A DNA stretch of 64,000 nt from an uncultured Actinomycetes bacterium (GTDB lineage: Bacteria; Actinomycetota; Acidimicrobiia; Acidimicrobiales; RAAP-2). The stretch lies in the NCBI GenBank assembly GCA_903825895.1, contig CAIKCI010000024.1, positions 1 through 64,000 of the forward strand. The letters run 5' to 3'. Numbering within the stretch: position 1 is the first letter of the stretch; each line of letters begins with the position of its first letter. The notes under the pieces were generated by a model. It was not told where the DNA came from and searched no databases. It saw only the letters and a program-made list of their open reading frames with translations. Position numbers and translations under genes: made by a program. Positions 43,186-53,212 of the stretch are shown here, piece by piece.

Positions 43186-44061
43186 CTAATGAAGCTGGTA
43201 GAGATCCCGGGCTTCTTCGCCAACCACGAGACCACGGTGATCCGCCTTGAGCGACAGAGCGATTCCTTGGACTCCTTGCTCTTCCAGTGCTTTCAGTGCG
43301 TTCACGCGCACACGTTCACCTTCTCCCGGGTTGCAGATACCAAGAAGGCTAGGACCTGCTCCCGACCAACACGATGCCACTGCGCCACTCTCAACGAGTG
43401 CGGCGAGAAGCGCAGGAGCCTCTTCAAAGAGTGCTGTCCGATACGGCTGGTGAAGACGATCTTCTGTCGCTTCTTTGCGCAAGAAGCGATGGTCCGCCAA
43501 GCCCGAGAGCAGCATTCCCATCCGACCCAAGTTGAAGATCGCGTCTTCTCTGTTGATCATGTCGGGGAGCGCTTGGCGAGCACTTTTCGTTGGAAGCGTT
43601 CGTTCGGGGATCATGACCACAAACTCGATGGTCTCATCGAGGGGAAGCCGGGCCACCTTGACCGATCCATGGATCATCGATGAGCTGACCAGTCCCCCCA
43701 CAACACTTGCTGCGGCATTGTCAGGATGACCATCAAGTGCTGCGGCAACACTCAAAGGGTCCGGCGATCCAGCAGCTGCCGCTGCTGCAGCTGCCAACGC
43801 CGCTGACGAGCCGAGGCCACGGGCAACAGGAATCTGAGAGCGGACCGTGATGGCCAGACGATCATGACCCGCTACTTCGATAGCCACTCGAGCAGCCAGG
43901 TGAGTAGCATTGTCAGAGAGACCCGCTCCTTCTCCTTCGCTTCTCACGATCAACGACGCCGAAGGCTCGATCTCTACCTCAACGTAGCGTTCGAGAGCGA
44001 GACCCAAGGTGTCGAAGCCTGGTCCCAAGTTGGCGGCACTTGCCGGAGCGCTAGCGATCAC
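43186..44061 (-). CDS. thrB: Homoserine kinase
   Basis: A 291-residue GHMP kinase starting at GTG 44061. The N-terminal ASAANLGPGFDTLGLAL and the ATP loop PVARGLGSSAALAAA (about 85-99) are diagnostic. It phosphorylates homoserine for threonine synthesis. ThrC and Hom are not here. It begins 4 bp after the dacA stop. Confidence 0.9.
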   Translation of the reverse strand: MIASAPASAANLGPGFDTLGLALERYVEVEIEPSASLIVRSEGEGAGLSDNATHLAARVAIEVAGHDRLAITVRSQIPVARGLGSSAALAAAAAAAAGSPDPLSVAAALDGHPDNAAASVVGGLVSSSMIHGSVKVARLPLDETIEFVVMIPERTLPTKSARQALPDMINREDAIFNLGRMGMLLSGLADHRFLRKEATEDRLHQPYRTALFEEAPALLAALVESGAVASCWSGAGPSLLGICNPGEGERVRVNALKALEEQGVQGIALSLKADHRGLVVGEEARDLYQLH

Positions 44062-44065
44062 GTCT

Positions 44066-45304
44066 TCACACTACGCGTTGCAGCAAGGTTGGAACGGTCA
44101 ATTCCTTTTGCGTTACAACGTTGCCACTGACGTGGAATTGAGGCGTACGTGCCGTGACCGTCGCCACCTTGGTGTTTTTGGGCAGAGATCCCGTCACATT
44201 TCGCCTGTCACTCACCGTGATGCTGATGTGCTGGCCTGGCCACGCAGGCAAGGACAATGCCGGTGCTGCCACCAGATTCACTGATGATTGAGGCCAGCCC
44301 AATGTCCCAATCGCAGGTGAGGCTGACGCTACCGTCACAATATCGATCCCCTTTGTGACCGACGTCGCGAGGTCGAAGGCTGCCTTGCCTGCTGCGGCCA
44401 GATCGTTCGCACCCTTTTGACCGGTGACCGCCGACAGGACCTGGATGGTCTGTCCATCGACGATCTCATTCACCGCCATCACATCGCAGCCTCCTGCCTG
44501 GGAAGTGAGTCCAGACTTTATTCCAACCACTCCTTGTGTTCCCAGGAGCGGTTGGTAGGTCGTTTGTGTCCCTGAAACGGGCAAGGTCACCGTCGTCTGC
44601 GAGACAATCTGACTGAAGACGGGATTCTTCATCAGCAATTCCGCCAAGATTAATTGGCTCGCTGGCGTTGAGGTCGAAAGCGGACTGACTCCAGAGGCAT
44701 CTGCATAGTGGGTTGCATTCATCGCCAGCACAGTTGCCTGAGAATTCATCTTTGCGACAAACGACGCAAGAGAGCCGGCATCTAACTTGGCAAGCATGTC
44801 AGCCAAATTACAACTTGAATGAATCAACGTGCCCTCGAGCAACTGATACTCGGTCAGAACTTCTCCAGCGGTCACACTCGAGACTGCCTCTCCATTGGCG
44901 AGATCGAGTTGAGTGAAAAACACATCCAGCGCCGTCACCGTATAGGTCGGACCTTGCTCACCGGGCGTCAACGGGAAGTCCTTCAAGACCACCTCTGCCG
45001 TCATGAGTTTCGTGACACTGCCGATCGACACTTGGTTCTGCGCAGGAGAACTCGCCGCTTCTCCAAAGACCGGCACCGAGTAGGCCGCTTCTCCTTGAGA
45101 TGGCCACGCCACCGGCGTGGCATTGGCCGGGGCGATCACCTCTGCCGTCAGGGCGTTGGTCATCGTGGCTTGAGGAAGCGGGGTCGAAGCCACCGAGATC
45201 ACGTACCCGGCTAATGAGGCACCCACGAGCAACACCGCAGCAATCGAGGACGTCCTATACGGATGTCGTCGCCAAAATCGTTTCCTTGATGGTCCGTGCT
45301 TCAT
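44066..45304 (-). CDS. D-alanyl-D-alanine carboxypeptidase-like protein (S11)
   Basis: A 412-residue penicillin-binding-type protein with an N-terminal anchor (about 19-39). Catalytic motifs in order: S96-V-T-K99 (SxxK), S164-C-N166 (SxN), K263-S-G265 (KTG-type). It trims D-Ala from peptidoglycan stem peptides at the outer membrane face. The N-terminal catalytic domain begins near residue 55 and a beta-rich C-terminal part follows. It is between ftsK and thrB in the same operon. Confidence 0.88.
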   Translation of the reverse strand: MKHGPSRKRFWRRHPYRTSSIAAVLLVGASLAGYVISVASTPLPQATMTNALTAEVIAPANATPVAWPSQGEAAYSVPVFGEAASSPAQNQVSIGSVTKLMTAEVVLKDFPLTPGEQGPTYTVTALDVFFTQLDLANGEAVSSVTAGEVLTEYQLLEGTLIHSSCNLADMLAKLDAGSLASFVAKMNSQATVLAMNATHYADASGVSPLSTSTPASQLILAELLMKNPVFSQIVSQTTVTLPVSGTQTTYQPLLGTQGVVGIKSGLTSQAGGCDVMAVNEIVDGQTIQVLSAVTGQKGANDLAAAGKAAFDLATSVTKGIDIVTVASASPAIGTLGWPQSSVNLVAAPALSLPAWPGQHISITVSDRRNVTGSLPKNTKVATVTARTPQFHVSGNVVTQKELTVPTLLQRVV

Positions 45305-45313
45305 CGACCGCTG

Positions 45314-47734
45314 CTACAGAGGTTCGATTTCTTCCGAGGCAATTAATACCTCACGCGCCTTCGAACCAGTCGAAGGCCCGACAACCCCTTGTTCTTCAAG
45401 AAGATCCATGAGTCGACCTGCACGGGCAAATCCTACGCGCAGTCGCCTCTGCAACATCGAAGTCGAGCCCATCTGATTGCTAATAACCAAAGCCCTCGCT
45501 TGGGCGAGGAGGTCATCATCGTCTCCCGATCCACTCGAGGAGAACTCCAGAGGGTCGGCACTCTGCGAAGGCCCCGAAACGGCGACGATCTCTTCGCGTT
45601 GGCCTCCCTGCGCCTTCCAGAAGGCCACCACGGAACGAACCTCTTCCTCCGAGACCCATGGGGCTTGTATTCGACGCGGGACGTTCGAAGACGCGGTCAA
45701 GAGGAGCATGTCGCCTTTGCCAACGAGTCGTTCAGCACCGGGTTGATCCAAGATGACTCGCGAGTCCGCCAAGGAGGATACCGAGAACGCCATGCGGCTC
45801 GGTACGTTGGCCTTGATGACGCCCGTGATGACATCCACCGAAGGACGCTGGGTAGCAAGCACCAGGTGGATCCCCACCGCTCGAGCCATCTGTGCAATAC
45901 GGACGACACAGTCTTCGACGTCACGGGCGGCCACCATCATCAAGTCGTTTAACTCATCAACCACGATCACCATGAACGGTAGAGGATCAAAGATCTCTTC
46001 ATCGAGAGGGCTTTCTTCAGTGGGCTCTTCTCCCGTAACGGACGCATGAGCTCGGTCTGCAACGGCTTGAACTTCTCTTGCTGTATCGGGTGGCCCTTTC
46101 GGTGTCAGTTGACCCGCTCTCAGCGCTTCGTGATAACTCGTGATGTCCCTCACGCCGTGTGCCGCCAAGATGTCGTAGCGGCGCTCCATCTCCTTAACCG
46201 CCCAGTTCAACGCGTTCGCTGCCTTTTTAGGGTCAACGACTACCGGTGCCAACAGTTGAGGGAGATCGTTGTACTGCCCCAATTCCACCCGCTTCGGATC
46301 GATCAACATGAGTCGTACTTGATCTGGCGTCGTGCGCATCAAGAGCGAGGTGATGAGTGAGTTAATCGCTGAGCTCTTTCCAGCGCCAGTCGCTCCGGAG
46401 ATCAAAACGTGGGGGAACTCGGCCAATGAAACCATCACCGTTCGCCCGGCGATATCACGCCCGAGCGCCACTGACAGAGGATCAATTGCTTTTTTAGCCT
46501 CGTCAGAGGTCAACAAGTCACCCAAGGTCACCAATTGACGCTGACGGTTCGGTACCTCCACCCCGATCGCAGAACGGCCGGGGATGGGAGCCAGTATTCG
46601 GACGTCAGGCGATGCCATGGCGTAAGCAATGTCCTTTGACAAACTCGTCACCCTCGCCACTTTGACACCAGGGCCTAACTCAAGTTCGTAACGCGTGACC
46701 GTGGGTCCGACCGTGCAACCCACCAACGTGGTGTCCACCCCATGGGCAATCAGCGCCTCGACGAGATCAGCACCTGCTTGTTCGACCGCTTGTTGGTCAT
46801 GGCGTTGTGCAGTGCTCTTTTGAAGCAATTTTGCGGGAGGCAGTTTCCACTGCGTCGCACCGCCCTTTTCTCGGCGCGAGGGTTTTGGACTCGTTGCCTG
46901 AGCAACAACGGCCGCTCCCGTCATGGCGACTGGCAACTCGTCAGGGACCAAAGGCTCCTGGTCTTCAAACACTTCGACGCCTTCGTCGTCAAGTGCTCCA
47001 GAACCAAAGGAATCTTCCTGCTCGAAAGGATCTGGCCCTTCAAATAGGGGGATCGTCACCTCTTCAACGGCCACCGGTTCTTTCCAGCCAGGGGCTTCAG
47101 CATTCTTCTGACGGAACGATGCCCCTGACCACCAGGTCAAGAGCACTGACCCGAGGGAACCAAACGCCGACCCGACGCCGACGAGAAAGGTTTTCAGTGG
47201 GATGCCCGTACCGATGAGCACCCCAACTAAAAGAACTGCTCCTAAGAAAACGGCTGCCCCCACACTTCCCAATGCACGAGAAAGACTGTGCCCAATGAGC
47301 GCGCCGAGATAGCCCCCAGCTTTCGTGAGGTCGCTCCCTGAGGCGCTGAGCGAAGGGTTTGATCCAAAAAGTCCGGCGATCCCGCACAGCGCAACGAGCG
47401 ACAAACCCCCGCCGATCCAGAGTCTCGTGAGATCCACTTCGTCTCGACGAGCAACCAATAACGCGACAATGGCAATCAAAATTGCCGGGATCAAGAAACG
47501 CACCAATCCCATGATGTCGCCCAAGATTCGATCAAGTCCGTGTCCCACGGGCCCGAGGGCATGGAACCAAACTCCCAGGGCGATCAAAATGGCAGCCGTC
47601 GCCAATCCCACTGCCGTCAGGTCAACCGCATGCGACGCCAGAATTCCAGGCAGTGCGTCGGATGCCTTGGCCTTGGCCGAGGATCGGTGAGCGGGTTTCT
47701 TCCGCTGAGGGGATTGGGAGCGCGATGAAGCCAC
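45314..47734 (-). CDS. ftsK: DNA translocase FtsK/SpoIIIE
   Basis: An 806-residue protein with GAGGAATC before GTG 47734. Four or so N-terminal transmembrane helices (about 38-200) precede a short acidic linker. The motor domain has ISGATGAGKSSAINSL (Walker A) and MVIVVDELNDLMM (Walker B). The C-terminal gamma winged helix reads TSMLQRRLRVGFARAGRLMD. It pumps chromosome DNA through the division septum. It heads the ten-gene minus-strand run. Confidence 0.95.
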   Translation of the reverse strand: MASSRSQSPQRKKPAHRSSAKAKASDALPGILASHAVDLTAVGLATAAILIALGVWFHALGPVGHGLDRILGDIMGLVRFLIPAILIAIVALLVARRDEVDLTRLWIGGGLSLVALCGIAGLFGSNPSLSASGSDLTKAGGYLGALIGHSLSRALGSVGAAVFLGAVLLVGVLIGTGIPLKTFLVGVGSAFGSLGSVLLTWWSGASFRQKNAEAPGWKEPVAVEEVTIPLFEGPDPFEQEDSFGSGALDDEGVEVFEDQEPLVPDELPVAMTGAAVVAQATSPKPSRREKGGATQWKLPPAKLLQKSTAQRHDQQAVEQAGADLVEALIAHGVDTTLVGCTVGPTVTRYELELGPGVKVARVTSLSKDIAYAMASPDVRILAPIPGRSAIGVEVPNRQRQLVTLGDLLTSDEAKKAIDPLSVALGRDIAGRTVMVSLAEFPHVLISGATGAGKSSAINSLITSLLMRTTPDQVRLMLIDPKRVELGQYNDLPQLLAPVVVDPKKAANALNWAVKEMERRYDILAAHGVRDITSYHEALRAGQLTPKGPPDTAREVQAVADRAHASVTGEEPTEESPLDEEIFDPLPFMVIVVDELNDLMMVAARDVEDCVVRIAQMARAVGIHLVLATQRPSVDVITGVIKANVPSRMAFSVSSLADSRVILDQPGAERLVGKGDMLLLTASSNVPRRIQAPWVSEEEVRSVVAFWKAQGGQREEIVAVSGPSQSADPLEFSSSGSGDDDDLLAQARALVISNQMGSTSMLQRRLRVGFARAGRLMDLLEEQGVVGPSTGSKAREVLIASEEIEPL

Positions 47735-47836
47735 GATTCCTCAAATCTACCGCCCTCCACCCAACTTTCGGGGGACGCCACAACTCCCTCCTGCTGTACT
47801 TCGCTCGTGAAGAACCTCGTCTACCATTGGTTTTTC

Positions 47837-48613
47837 ATGAGTACTTCCGAACGACCGACCGACACCAAGAGTCTTCTTGCTCGTCTCGATGGGGCCGCTG
47901 CCTACACCCTGACGTTGACTGATCGGTGGGATGTCAGCCCCTCGCTGATCGGCATGCGACTTGAAGGGGACCTCTCCACTCTGCACCCACTCCCAGGGAA
48001 CGACCTGATGTTTGGAATACCTGATGCAGGAGGCGACGGCACTTTCCGTCGTCGCTACACCATTCGCTCGATCAATCACGAGGCCGACTCACTTGAACTC
48101 TGGGTCGATCGAATCCCTGGAGGGCCAGGTGCTCTCTGGGCTGAAAAGACCCCACTGGGGTCGTTGGTGGAAGCCATCGGGCCTCGAGGACAAGTTGTGC
48201 TCGACCCCATGGCCGACTGGCACCTTTTTGTCGGGGATCTCTCATTCATCTCCGCTGCCTACGCCATGGCTGAAGCCATCGATCCACCGGGCCAGGCACT
48301 CTTCGTTCTTGAGATTCCTGATCCCGCTGATGCTGTCCTTCCTGAACTTGACGACCACATTGGCGTCACCGTCTGTTTCGTTGAACGAAGCGAGCGCTCC
48401 TTGGATGACCCCTCTGGGCTCATCCGCAGCCTCGACGTCCTTGAGTTCCCGCGCGACGATGGCCACGTCTATGTCGGCGGTGAGCTCCATGTCGTGGCGG
48501 CGCTCAAGCACTACTTTGGCGAGCGAGCAATCCCTGGCGATGCGTTACACACCAAGCCCTACTGGCGTTTAGGGGTCTCAAATCTCCCCCACGGCGAGCC
48601 GAAAAAAGACTGA
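47837..48613 (+). CDS. Siderophore-interacting FAD-binding protein (SIP family)
   Basis: A 258-residue flavoprotein (ATG 47837; GTG 47807 is an alternative start). The FAD-binding motif is RRRYTIRSINHEADSLELWV at about 71-90, followed by GPGALWAEKTPLGSLVEAIGP and VGDLSFISAAYAMAE. SIPs reduce ferric siderophores to release iron. It lies alone between ftsK and rnj, opposite to both. Confidence 0.85.
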   Translation: MSTSERPTDTKSLLARLDGAAAYTLTLTDRWDVSPSLIGMRLEGDLSTLHPLPGNDLMFGIPDAGGDGTFRRRYTIRSINHEADSLELWVDRIPGGPGALWAEKTPLGSLVEAIGPRGQVVLDPMADWHLFVGDLSFISAAYAMAEAIDPPGQALFVLEIPDPADAVLPELDDHIGVTVCFVERSERSLDDPSGLIRSLDVLEFPRDDGHVYVGGELHVVAALKHYFGERAIPGDALHTKPYWRLGVSNLPHGEPKKD

Positions 48614-48627
48614 GGCTCTATTCGCCC

Positions 48628-50298
48628 CTAAGTAGCGACGATGACCGGTACGATCATCGGCTTCTGGCGCATCTTGGTTCCGACAAAACGGCCTAGGGCT
48701 CGACGAGCCACTTTATTCAAGCCTTCAATGTCATGGGTGCCTTCAGCCAGTGCCTTTTTCAGTGCAGCCGACACGGCGTTCACCGCATCGACAGAGAGCA
48801 CATCATCATTGACAGGCCCAGCCCAGCCTTTTGTCAAAATCTCGGGGCCCCCGACAACTTTACGCTCATGAAGATCGATCGATGCCACGACCATCACCAT
48901 GCCCTCGCTCGCCAAGGTTTGACGGTCACGCAAGATCCCATGGTCGACATCACTCGATGCACCGTCGACGTAGAGGTACCCCGCCGGGACCTCGCCGTCT
49001 CGCGCAATACCTTTCTCATCCAGGCGAACAACGTCGCCGTCTTCAGCCAGAATGATATTCGAGGAGCCTATGCCCATTGAGCCCGCAAGTTCTGCGTGGT
49101 GCAACAGGTGACGATACTCCCCATGAACAGGAATAAAGTACTCCGGCTTGGTCACGGACAACAACGTTGCGAGTTCTCCTCGGCGGGCGTGGCCTGAGAC
49201 GTGCACTGCTTCATGAGCTGAGTGGATAACTTCGACCCCCGATCGATGAAGGTCGTCAATGATCCGACCCACGGACCATTCGTTGCCCGGGATGGGGTGC
49301 GCTGAAAGCACCACAACGTCTCCTTTTGCCAAGTCAATCCACTTCGATTGTCCTGAAGCCATCAATGACATTGCCGCCATGGGTTCGCCTTGAGAACCTG
49401 TTGAGATCACACATATTTCGCCAGGCGCGAATTTATCGATTTCGGTGATATCAATCAGGACCCCGTCAGGAACGTGCAGAATGTCGAGCTTGCGAGCAAG
49501 TTCGACATTGTTTTTCATCGAGCGACCCAGGGTGGCCACGCGTCGCTTGGTCAAAACGGCGGCATCGATGATCTGTTGAATGCGGTGCAGATGGCTCGCA
49601 AAGCATGCAGCGATGATCCTTTGGTCGGGATGCATCAAAAATACTCGCCGAAGGGTCTCCCCTACCGTGGTTTCCGATGGCGTGAAGCCTGGTTCCTCGG
49701 CATTCGTTGAGTCGGCCAAGAGAAGGCGGATTCCATCACCCTGTGCCAACTCGCCGAGACGAGCCAAGTCTGTTCGTCGGCCATCTACCGGGGCTAAGTC
49801 AATCTTGAAGTCTCCTGAGTGAAGCACGATTCCTTGAGGTGTGAAGAACGCAATAGCAAAAGCGCACGGTACCGAGTGGGTTACCGGGATGAATTCAACA
49901 CGGCACGGACCGATTTGAACAACATCGCCATCATTCACCTCGATAAAGTCGGTCTGGTCAAGAAGTCCCGCTTCTCTAATTCGGTTTTTCGCCAACCCCA
50001 AGGTGAGGGCAGCTCCATAGATTGGTGCTGCCAGATCACGCAGAAGATAGGACAAACCACCGATGTGGTCCTCGTGACCGTGGGTCAAGACAATGCCGTC
50101 AACTCGGTCGGCATTTTCCCGCAAGAAGGTTAAATCAGGAAGGACGAGATCGACCCCTGGCATATTCGGCTCAGGGAACATAATCCCAACGTCAATGACA
50201 ATGAGCCGCCCGTCGACTTCCAAGCATGCACAGTTACGACCGATCTCTCCAAGTCCGCCGAGAAAAATTACTCTGACTGGCGCAGTGTCCTTAGTCAC
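48628..50298 (-). CDS. rnj: Ribonuclease J
   Basis: A 556-residue metallo-beta-lactamase ribonuclease. The signature HGHEDHIGG binds two zinc ions; HSGDFKIDLAP and STGSQGEPMAAM are beta-CASP features, and HVSGHARRGEL is near the C-terminal part. It degrades and matures RNA in the cytoplasm. It overlaps dapA by 8 bp, the order usual in actinobacteria. Confidence 0.95.
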   Translation of the reverse strand: MTKDTAPVRVIFLGGLGEIGRNCACLEVDGRLIVIDVGIMFPEPNMPGVDLVLPDLTFLRENADRVDGIVLTHGHEDHIGGLSYLLRDLAAPIYGAALTLGLAKNRIREAGLLDQTDFIEVNDGDVVQIGPCRVEFIPVTHSVPCAFAIAFFTPQGIVLHSGDFKIDLAPVDGRRTDLARLGELAQGDGIRLLLADSTNAEEPGFTPSETTVGETLRRVFLMHPDQRIIAACFASHLHRIQQIIDAAVLTKRRVATLGRSMKNNVELARKLDILHVPDGVLIDITEIDKFAPGEICVISTGSQGEPMAAMSLMASGQSKWIDLAKGDVVVLSAHPIPGNEWSVGRIIDDLHRSGVEVIHSAHEAVHVSGHARRGELATLLSVTKPEYFIPVHGEYRHLLHHAELAGSMGIGSSNIILAEDGDVVRLDEKGIARDGEVPAGYLYVDGASSDVDHGILRDRQTLASEGMVMVVASIDLHERKVVGGPEILTKGWAGPVNDDVLSVDAVNAVSAALKKALAEGTHDIEGLNKVARRALGRFVGTKMRQKPMIVPVIVAT

Positions 50299-51193
50299 GC
50301 GTCAACCCAAGTTCCTCCACAAGTTCAGCGGCTGCTGCGTCAAGTTCGGCATCATCTGGGCCCATCGGCAGACGGCACGAACCAACACTCAATCCCATCG
50401 CGCGCAATACCGCCTTCGCTGGCATTGGGTTCGGCCAACGCTCCGATGTTTCAAAATCATAAGAACGAGCAAGATCGAGATCAAGCGATGCTGCTCGGTC
50501 CAAATCATTCCGGGAAAATGCTGCCAAACAGTCTGCGATCGTGTCGCCAATCCAGTTCGACGCTACTGAGACAACCCCAACGCCTCCAAGGCTCATAAAC
50601 CCTAAGGTCAAGCCGTCATCGCCGCTGTAGAGCTCGAACGAAGAAGGTGCCTGTTCGATGAGTGCTTTCGCTGCCTCGAGATCTCCTGACGCATCTTTGA
50701 TGGCGACGACATTCGTGTGGCGACCAACAAGCGCCAGTGTGGTCTCCACGGCAATCTTTCTTCCAGTTCGGACCGGGATGTCATAGAGCATGACGGGAAG
50801 GGAGGTTGATTCAGCCACCGCAGAAAAATGTGCCGCGAGTCCTGCCTGGGAGGGGCGGTTGTAATAGGGCGTGACGGCCAAGATTCCCGCAGCGCCAAGT
50901 CCAGCCGCTTGGCGTGTCAACTCGATTGAGTGCGCCGTGTCGTTGGTGGTTGTCCCAGCCACCACCGGAATGGTGACCGCCCCAGATACCACTTCGATGA
51001 GGGCAAGGCGTTCTGGGTCCGTCAAGGTTGGTGACTCCCCTGTGGTCCCCGCCACCACGAGACCTTCAGAGCCGTGGGCCGCCAAGTACCGAGCCAGCGT
51101 GGCTGCGCCGTCAAGGTCAAGCGCTCCATTCTCGTCGAACGGCGTCACCATCGCCGTCGACACTCGGCCAAAGCGAGGTGATTCGGTACTCAT
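50291..51193 (-). CDS. dapA: 4-hydroxy-tetrahydrodipicolinate synthase
   Basis: A 300-residue TIM-barrel enzyme, start ATG 51193, length matching M. tuberculosis DapA. GTTGESPTL is the substrate motif, the Schiff-base lysine is in VVAIKDASGD, and the tyrosine in TPYYNRPSQAGL. It condenses pyruvate and aspartate semialdehyde. A 200-bp gap separates it from the diiron gene upstream; I see no feature there. Confidence 0.94.
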   Translation of the reverse strand: MSTESPRFGRVSTAMVTPFDENGALDLDGAATLARYLAAHGSEGLVVAGTTGESPTLTDPERLALIEVVSGAVTIPVVAGTTTNDTAHSIELTRQAAGLGAAGILAVTPYYNRPSQAGLAAHFSAVAESTSLPVMLYDIPVRTGRKIAVETTLALVGRHTNVVAIKDASGDLEAAKALIEQAPSSFELYSGDDGLTLGFMSLGGVGVVSVASNWIGDTIADCLAAFSRNDLDRAASLDLDLARSYDFETSERWPNPMPAKAVLRAMGLSVGSCRLPMGPDDAELDAAAAELVEELGLTRD

Positions 51194-51393
51194 GACACCC
51201 AAACCTAGCAGCGCACCTTTGATACTTCGAAAGACGCTCGAAAAAGAACGGGGGAAATCACATCCCTGATGACTCACGTTGTCATCTCTCTCTTCGTTCA
51301 ATTGAGTCGACGCCATACTTCTTAGGACGACGGCCGGTCAATGACCTCGCCAATAGAGCGCTCAGTCCTCGCCGTGGCCAAGCAATGAGGCTC

Positions 51394-52545
51394 TTAGACC
51401 AGATTGCGCTCCACGGGACTGCCGTCCGCCTCCATATCGACTTCTGCTTCCGTGTCTTCAAAGTCTTCAAAGGCAATGACACCCATCTCTGTGAACTTTT
51501 CACGCAGCCAGCCGTCACCGGCATCCAAGAGACCAAGTTTCTTACAGTTCGGAACGATCTTGCCAAACAACAGGGCTTGAAAGTCGAGGCGTCCTGGATC
51601 TTGCGACATCACTTTGGCGGCATCCTTTAAAGGGACGCCCAAACGGTCATAGATCTCTTGCCCGGCCATGCGGTCCCGCATACGAACAGCTGCCTCAAAC
51701 GCGAATTCTTGGCGCTCACGGATCTCTGCAGCATTGAGTTCAAGGTAAAGCTCTTGTAGCGAGAGAACACCGAACGCAACGTGGCGAGCTTCGTCAGCCA
51801 TCACATAACGCAACAACTGCTTCAAGAGGGGTTCCTTTGTCGTTTGATGCATTAAGCCGAAGGCTGCCAACGCCAGACCCTCCACCATGATCTGCATTCC
51901 GAGATACGTCATGTCCCAGCGAGAATCGGAAACGATGTCGTCCAGGAGAAGGCCTAAGTGACCGTTCATCTGATAATGCCCCGAGAGTTTCGTATCGAGA
52001 TAGCGGCTGAAGACTTCAACGTGGCGAGCTTCATCCATCACCTGCGTCGATGCGTAGTATTTCGCATCGATCCAGGGCACCGTTTCGACAATCTTGGCCG
52101 TGCACAGCAGGGCTCCTTGTTCGCCGTGCATGAACTGGCTCAACATCCAGTTCTGGTATTCCATGTTCAGCGCTACCCACTCTTTTTCTCCCCACGTGGC
52201 CAGCACTGTGCCAGTCATATCGGGGGCAGCCATGGGCCCAGTCGCGCCCTCGTCGTAGGCCATCTTGGCCAAGTACTCTTGGTCGACATTCGTATCCCAG
52301 GCCAGATCAGTCGATCCGTTCCACTGCGCGTTCTTGGCTTTCTCGTAAAGCTTGTCCAACTTGGGTCGAGCACCCTTTTCGTAGTCCCAGGTGAACTCCG
52401 CAGGACAGTGATCGGGCACCAAGTGACGGCCGTTTTCTTCTTCTCGCCCGACCACCTGGAAGATCTCTTCAAAGTCATTGATGTTGTCGCGGCCGATCAA
52501 CTCAATGTTGGATGCTCTCGGGTCGCTGTTTTCGATGATTGCCAT
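51394..52545 (-). CDS. Ferritin-like diiron protein
   Basis: A 383-residue helical protein with a complete, symmetric diiron site: E142 (HGEQGAL), E172/H175 (DEARH), E222 (VEGLAL), E252/H255 (DEARH). Both halves use exactly 30 residues between the lone Glu and the ExxH. This is the pattern of R2-like and AurF-like oxygenases and oxidases; the substrate cannot be assigned. It starts 11 bp after the first TetR gene and is probably its target. Confidence 0.8.
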   Translation of the reverse strand: MAIIENSDPRASNIELIGRDNINDFEEIFQVVGREEENGRHLVPDHCPAEFTWDYEKGARPKLDKLYEKAKNAQWNGSTDLAWDTNVDQEYLAKMAYDEGATGPMAAPDMTGTVLATWGEKEWVALNMEYQNWMLSQFMHGEQGALLCTAKIVETVPWIDAKYYASTQVMDEARHVEVFSRYLDTKLSGHYQMNGHLGLLLDDIVSDSRWDMTYLGMQIMVEGLALAAFGLMHQTTKEPLLKQLLRYVMADEARHVAFGVLSLQELYLELNAAEIRERQEFAFEAAVRMRDRMAGQEIYDRLGVPLKDAAKVMSQDPGRLDFQALLFGKIVPNCKKLGLLDAGDGWLREKFTEMGVIAFEDFEDTEAEVDMEADGSPVERNLV

Positions 52546-52556
52546 GATGTCCCCTT

Positions 52557-53195
52557 CTACTCTTGATCTTTCAACGCTTCCACACCGGGCAGTACGAATC
52601 CCCTCACCAGCGTTCTCACCGATGCTTCGCTCGTGAGATCGACTGTCTGATCACGGTCGATGAGGTGTGAAACCATGACCCGAACGGCGAACTCTGCCGC
52701 TCGTCGCGACGCTTTGGGCTCAAGCCATCTGGTGAAGAACGGCTCAGCGAATGTTGCTGCCGTAGCGATCGTGTGATCTAACTGCTCGAAGTTAACAACG
52801 TAAATGATGATTTCGGGATCAGTCACCATCATCGTCTGTAACGCCGGATGATCTAAAAGTTGTGTTCCGCCGTGGTGAATTCCTGCCACGAGCACTTCCT
52901 CCATCGACTCGGCCGAGCCCATCGCCACGGCTAAGCGAGAGAAGAATCGAGCCAATTCCGTTTCGACGACGGCAGTTAACACGGCTTCCCGACCACCTGG
53001 AAAGATGCGATAGAGCGTGGCACGAGAGACTCCTGCTGACGCTGCGATCTCTTCAACCGATGTCTTTTTCAAGCCTTGTTTCGCTAAACATGCCACTGCA
53101 GCATCGACAATCAAGATGCGCTTCGGACGGTCACCATTGGGTTGCAAACGAAGCTCCCCGGCTGGCAAGGTCAGGATTTTTGCGGATTCAGCCAT
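52557..53195 (-). CDS. TetR-family regulator A
   Basis: A 212-residue regulator (ATG 53195; an in-frame GTG lies four codons upstream). The helix-turn-helix is TSVEEIAASAGVSRATLYRI, followed by FPGGREAVLTAVV. The C-terminal domain is all-helical. It is closely similar in the DNA-binding region to the next gene, so the two probably came from a duplication. It sits just upstream of the diiron gene. Confidence 0.9.
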   Translation of the reverse strand: MAESAKILTLPAGELRLQPNGDRPKRILIVDAAVACLAKQGLKKTSVEEIAASAGVSRATLYRIFPGGREAVLTAVVETELARFFSRLAVAMGSAESMEEVLVAGIHHGGTQLLDHPALQTMMVTDPEIIIYVVNFEQLDHTIATAATFAEPFFTRWLEPKASRRAAEFAVRVMVSHLIDRDQTVDLTSEASVRTLVRGFVLPGVEALKDQE

Positions 53196-53212
53196 CACTT
53201 GAAACACTATTA

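Noticed and set aside
51282-51566. Minus-strand ORF in the dapA/diiron gap
   Set aside because: Most of it lies out of frame in the diiron gene, with no family match and no start signal in the gap.
53196-53212. Looked for an operator palindrome between the two TetR genes
   Set aside because: The 17-bp gap and flanks show no convincing inverted repeat; their operators may lie before dapB or inside genes.
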